DNA from: Candidatus Cloacimonadota bacterium
Lineage (GTDB): Bacteria; Cloacimonadota; Cloacimonadia; JGIOTU-2
DNA: 7,522 nt
Assembly: GCA_021160355.1 (NCBI GenBank)
Contig: JAGHCS010000199.1
Span: 1 to 7,522 of the forward strand
Direction of reading: 5' to 3'
A program made the position numbers and the translations under genes. Under the pieces are notes generated by a model. It saw nothing but the letters and a program-made list of their open reading frames with translations, made no database searches and was not told where the DNA came from. Of this stretch, positions 7,187 through 7,522 are shown piece after piece (position 1 is the stretch's first letter; the number at the start of each line of letters is the position of its first letter).

Positions 7187-7522
7187 TCTGAGTAATAATA
7201 ATTTTTCTGTTTTTGTGATCTCATCATCCAAAGAAATGGTGTATAAGTACACACCGCTAGGAAGCACTGTAGCATTTTCATCAGTACCGTTCCATGTGAC
7301 TGAGTTCATATCAGGGGTAATATTATAGGTTTTTACACGCTTTCCCTGAAGATTGTATATTGATATCTCTGCATTTCTATGAGCAGAATTTTTTACATCA
7401 AATGAGATTTCAGTTGATTCATTAAAAGGATTTGGTGAATTTTTCAAAAGTACTTTTCCGGCTGATTGAGGATCATCAACAGAAACGCCTGTTGTGTATG
7501 AAAAATTGAGTACATAAGGTTC
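7184..7522 (-). CDS. C-terminal part of a secreted protein with a FlgD-like sorting domain (partial at right edge)
   Basis: The frame is open from the window edge to a TAA stop and gives the last 112 residues of a longer protein. It starts inside an undetermined region (EPYVLNFSYTTGVSVDD) and continues into a complete sorting-type module: NSPNPF, then a strand ending in IYNLQGKRVKT, a WNGTDENA turn, and SGVYLYTISLDDE before the terminal KLLLLR. In the FCB group such domains direct proteins to the cell surface, often through type IX secretion. The catalytic or binding part lies outside the window, so no function can be given. A TTG at 7447 could be taken as a start, but it sits within the domain, has no ribosome binding site and the frame continues upstream, so it is not the real start. 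The stop codon overlaps the ribosome binding site of the next gene (TAAGGAG), which indicates co-transcription and possibly translational coupling. Confidence 0.9.
   Translation of the reverse strand, partial: EPYVLNFSYTTGVSVDDPQSAGKVLLKNSPNPFNESTEISFDVKNSAHRNAEISIYNLQGKRVKTYNITPDMNSVTWNGTDENATVLPSGVYLYTISLDDEITKTEKLLLLR

Overview
The window is AT-rich, densely packed bacterial DNA. Every supported gene lies on the minus strand. The four large proteins are all exported or cell-surface in type, and each ends in the same kind of ~80-90-residue module: an NPF-type start (three of four YPNP), a central YNIKG or YNLQG strand, a WNGxD turn in three of the four, and a G(V/I)Y(F/L)Y strand before a basic last residue. 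This FlgD-like, type A sorting-type C-terminal domain is typical of the Fibrobacteres-Chlorobi-Bacteroidetes assemblage and its uncultured relatives. The YNIKG style and the protein repertoire make me favour a Cloacimonadota-like (WWE1) or neighbouring candidate phylum. That assignment is inference, because the window holds no phylogenetic marker.

Layout, in the direction of transcription (from high to low coordinate): (i) the C-terminal part of a sorting-domain protein, 7522-7184; (ii) a secreted subtilisin-like S8 protease with an Ig-like domain and sorting domain, 7174-5090; (iii) a 12-Asp-box beta-propeller protein with a sorting domain, 5084-2481; (iv) a 725-residue protein, 2457-280, with signal peptide, thioredoxin-like domain, PKD domain, beta-helix and sorting domain; (v) a strong rho-independent terminator, 254-220; (vi) a short leader with a possible promoter; and (vii) the first codons of another gene running off the left edge. 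Gaps between genes i-iv are 9, 5 and 23 nt, so they look like one transcript whose promoter lies outside the window.

The main discovery is in gene iv. Its reading frame begins at an ATG with a good AGGAG ribosome binding site and a clear signal peptide. It contains a single in-frame TGA (2355-2353) exactly where the first cysteine of a thioredoxin-type CxxC motif belongs (TATS-[TGA]-GYCPSAR). A hairpin with a GGGCC apical loop starts shortly after this codon and fits the bacterial SECIS pattern. I read the gene as a previously unannotated type of secreted, surface-directed UxxC selenoprotein. A conventional gene caller would either call it a pseudogene or start it at the TTG at 2325 and lose the signal peptide and active site.

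The operon as a whole looks like a set of co-expressed secreted proteins: a protease, a propeller that may bind or act on polymers, and a redox-active adhesin-like protein. The cysteine-rich protease is a conceivable redox partner, but nothing in the sequence proves this.
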